Assembly: GCA_002342205.1 (NCBI GenBank) | Contig: DDPN01000031.1 | Span: 3,798 to 11,030 of the forward strand | From: Chitinophagaceae bacterium UBA2467 | Lineage (GTDB): Bacteria > Bacteroidota > Bacteroidia > Chitinophagales > Chitinophagaceae | DNA: 7,233 bases | Reading direction: 5' to 3' | In this document: positions 6,478 to 7,233 of the stretch, in pieces | Layout of the letters: each line of letters begins with the position of its first letter | Numbering within the stretch: position 1 is the stretch's first letter | Made by a program: the position numbers and the translations under genes | Notes under the pieces: model-generated | The model's input: the letters and a program-made list of their open reading frames with translations, nothing else | Told to the model about the DNA's origin: nothing | Databases searched by the model: none

Positions 6478-7089
6478 CTATTGAATAGTCAGTTCAAATA
6501 ATGAATCATCCTCTAAAAATCCTTCCAAAACATCGCCAGGTTCGACTGGGCCTACGCCGGCAGGAGTGCCCGTAAAAACTAAATCACCCGGTTCTAATGT
6601 AAAGTAGTTGGAGACGTGAGAAAGAATTTCTTCAAATCCATAGATCATCGCAGCTGTATGCCCCTGTTGTACCAAACTCTTGTTTTTATACAAGCAAAAA
6701 TGGATATCGCGTTTATTTTTAAAAGCAGCGGCATCTCTCCATTCACCAATTATTGCAGACTGATCAAATGCTTTTGCCTTTTCCCACGGCAATCCTTTAT
6801 CCTTTAACCGTTGTTGCACATCTCTTGCTGTAAAATCAATTCCAACAGTCAACGCATCATAGATTTCACTTGCTTTTTCGACACCAATCTGTTTAGCGTA
6901 TTCACTAATCCGCAACACCACTTCACACTCATAATGTAGATCTGAAGAAAAAGAAGGGATGGAGAAAGATTTCGCCTCTTGTGCTAAAGCGGTAGAAGGC
7001 TTGATAAAAATAACAGGCTCTTGCGGCACTTCATTTCCCAGCTCCTTGGCATGGGCCACATAATTTCTACCAATACAAAGTATTTTCAT
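6478..7089 (-). CDS. Fumarylacetoacetate hydrolase family protein (FAHD1/acylpyruvase-like)
   Basis: This 203-residue protein has the compact single-domain FAH fold of the FAHD1 group and is of normal length for it. It begins MKILCIGRNYVAHAKELGN, the typical family start, which fixes the ATG at 7089. FIKPSTAL is at 28-35. The metal site is visible as HYECEVVL at 52-59 (Glu54 and Glu56) and GIDFTARDVQ at 83-92 (Asp85). A probable active-site lysine lies in KAKAFD at 104-109, and the substrate loop GTPAGVGP at 174-181. Family members use Mg or Mn to cleave acylpyruvates or to decarboxylate oxaloacetate, and some act in aromatic degradation; which reaction applies here is not decided by the sequence. 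No signal peptide is present. The gene starts 15 bases after the stop of an upstream partial gene and ends 10 bases before the E1 gene, so it is probably part of one operon. That context fits oxo acid or amino-acid breakdown. Confidence 0.92.
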   Translation of the reverse strand: MKILCIGRNYVAHAKELGNEVPQEPVIFIKPSTALAQEAKSFSIPSFSSDLHYECEVVLRISEYAKQIGVEKASEIYDALTVGIDFTARDVQQRLKDKGLPWEKAKAFDQSAIIGEWRDAAAFKNKRDIHFCLYKNKSLVQQGHTAAMIYGFEEILSHVSNYFTLEPGDLVFTGTPAGVGPVEPGDVLEGFLEDDSLFELTIQ

Positions 7090-7104
7090 TGTAAAAACAA
7101 TTTA

Positions 7105-7233
7105 TTACTGATAAACCTGATTATTGAATTGATTCATAGCCGTCGCAATTCCCTGCGTGCCAAAAACCTCTATCGCTTCAACCGAAGCATCAATTTTTTT
7201 CTGAACGATCGGCTCTTCTGATTTTTTCCATTT
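7105..7233 (-). CDS. C-terminal end of an unidentified protein (partial)
   Basis: On the minus strand the frame is open from the window edge at 7233 to a TAA at 7105-7107, encoding 42 residues. It begins KWKKSEEPIVQKKIDASVEA and ends AMNQFNNQVYQ, with a helical, charged first half and a Gly/Gln/Asn-rich second half. I do not recognise the family. It is judged real rather than a chance frame because it is open to the edge, ends 15 bases before the FAH start on the same strand, and fills the only remaining space in an otherwise gapless operon. The start and most of the protein are outside the window. Confidence 0.6.
   Translation of the reverse strand, partial: KWKKSEEPIVQKKIDASVEAIEVFGTQGIATAMNQFNNQVYQ

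Noticed and set aside
7021..7221. Plus-strand 66-residue open frame at the right end
   Set aside because: It overlaps the firmly assigned FAH N-terminus and the minus-strand partial gene, and has no motif or upstream signal.
1..7233. Search by eye for CRISPR arrays, tRNA genes, insertion-sequence ends and long direct repeats
   Set aside because: Almost all bases are covered by coherent coding sequence and the gaps are at most about 45 bases; no repeated units or tRNA-like cloverleaf were seen.

Overview
The window reads as a compact stretch of chromosome from a member of the Bacteroidota, most likely a Chitinophagaceae-like bacterium. This is inferred from several things seen together: moderately A+T-rich DNA, no clear Shine-Dalgarno sequences before the starts, a TACCTTTC box resembling the Bacteroidota TAnnTTTG -7 element, a signal peptide ending in A-Q, a fused alpha/beta E1 2-oxo acid dehydrogenase, and an alpha-2-macroglobulin-type secreted protein. 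No gene proves the genus.

Plus strand, left to centre (1-4364): the last 46 codons of sucD (succinyl-CoA synthetase alpha subunit, with the active-site His) are followed after one base by a TTG-started secreted protein. That protein looks like the two ends of a bacterial alpha-2-macroglobulin joined together without the thioester-domain region. Eight bases later comes a TTG-started FAD-dependent oxidoreductase of the DAO/glycine oxidase/MnmC-C type. These three genes look like one transcription unit. A small A+T-rich hairpin and a Bacteroidota-like promoter box follow, then a 136-residue membrane protein of unknown function and aspS (aspartyl-tRNA synthetase).

Minus strand, right to centre (7233-4371): the last 42 codons of an unidentified gene, a fumarylacetoacetate hydrolase (FAHD1-like) protein, and a 698-residue fused E1 alpha-beta of a branched-chain-type 2-oxo acid dehydrogenase. 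Gaps are 15 and 10 bases, so this also looks like one operon, probably serving 2-oxo acid or amino-acid catabolism. It converges on aspS with only 6 bases between the stop codons.

Coding density is very high. No gap exceeds about 45 bases, and I saw no tRNA, rRNA, CRISPR array, insertion sequence or long repeat. Most of the window is ordinary metabolism and translation. The element most worth a second look is the shortened macroglobulin-like secreted protein at 143-1012, followed by the uncharacterised membrane protein before aspS. I do not see convincing evidence of a new multi-gene system.
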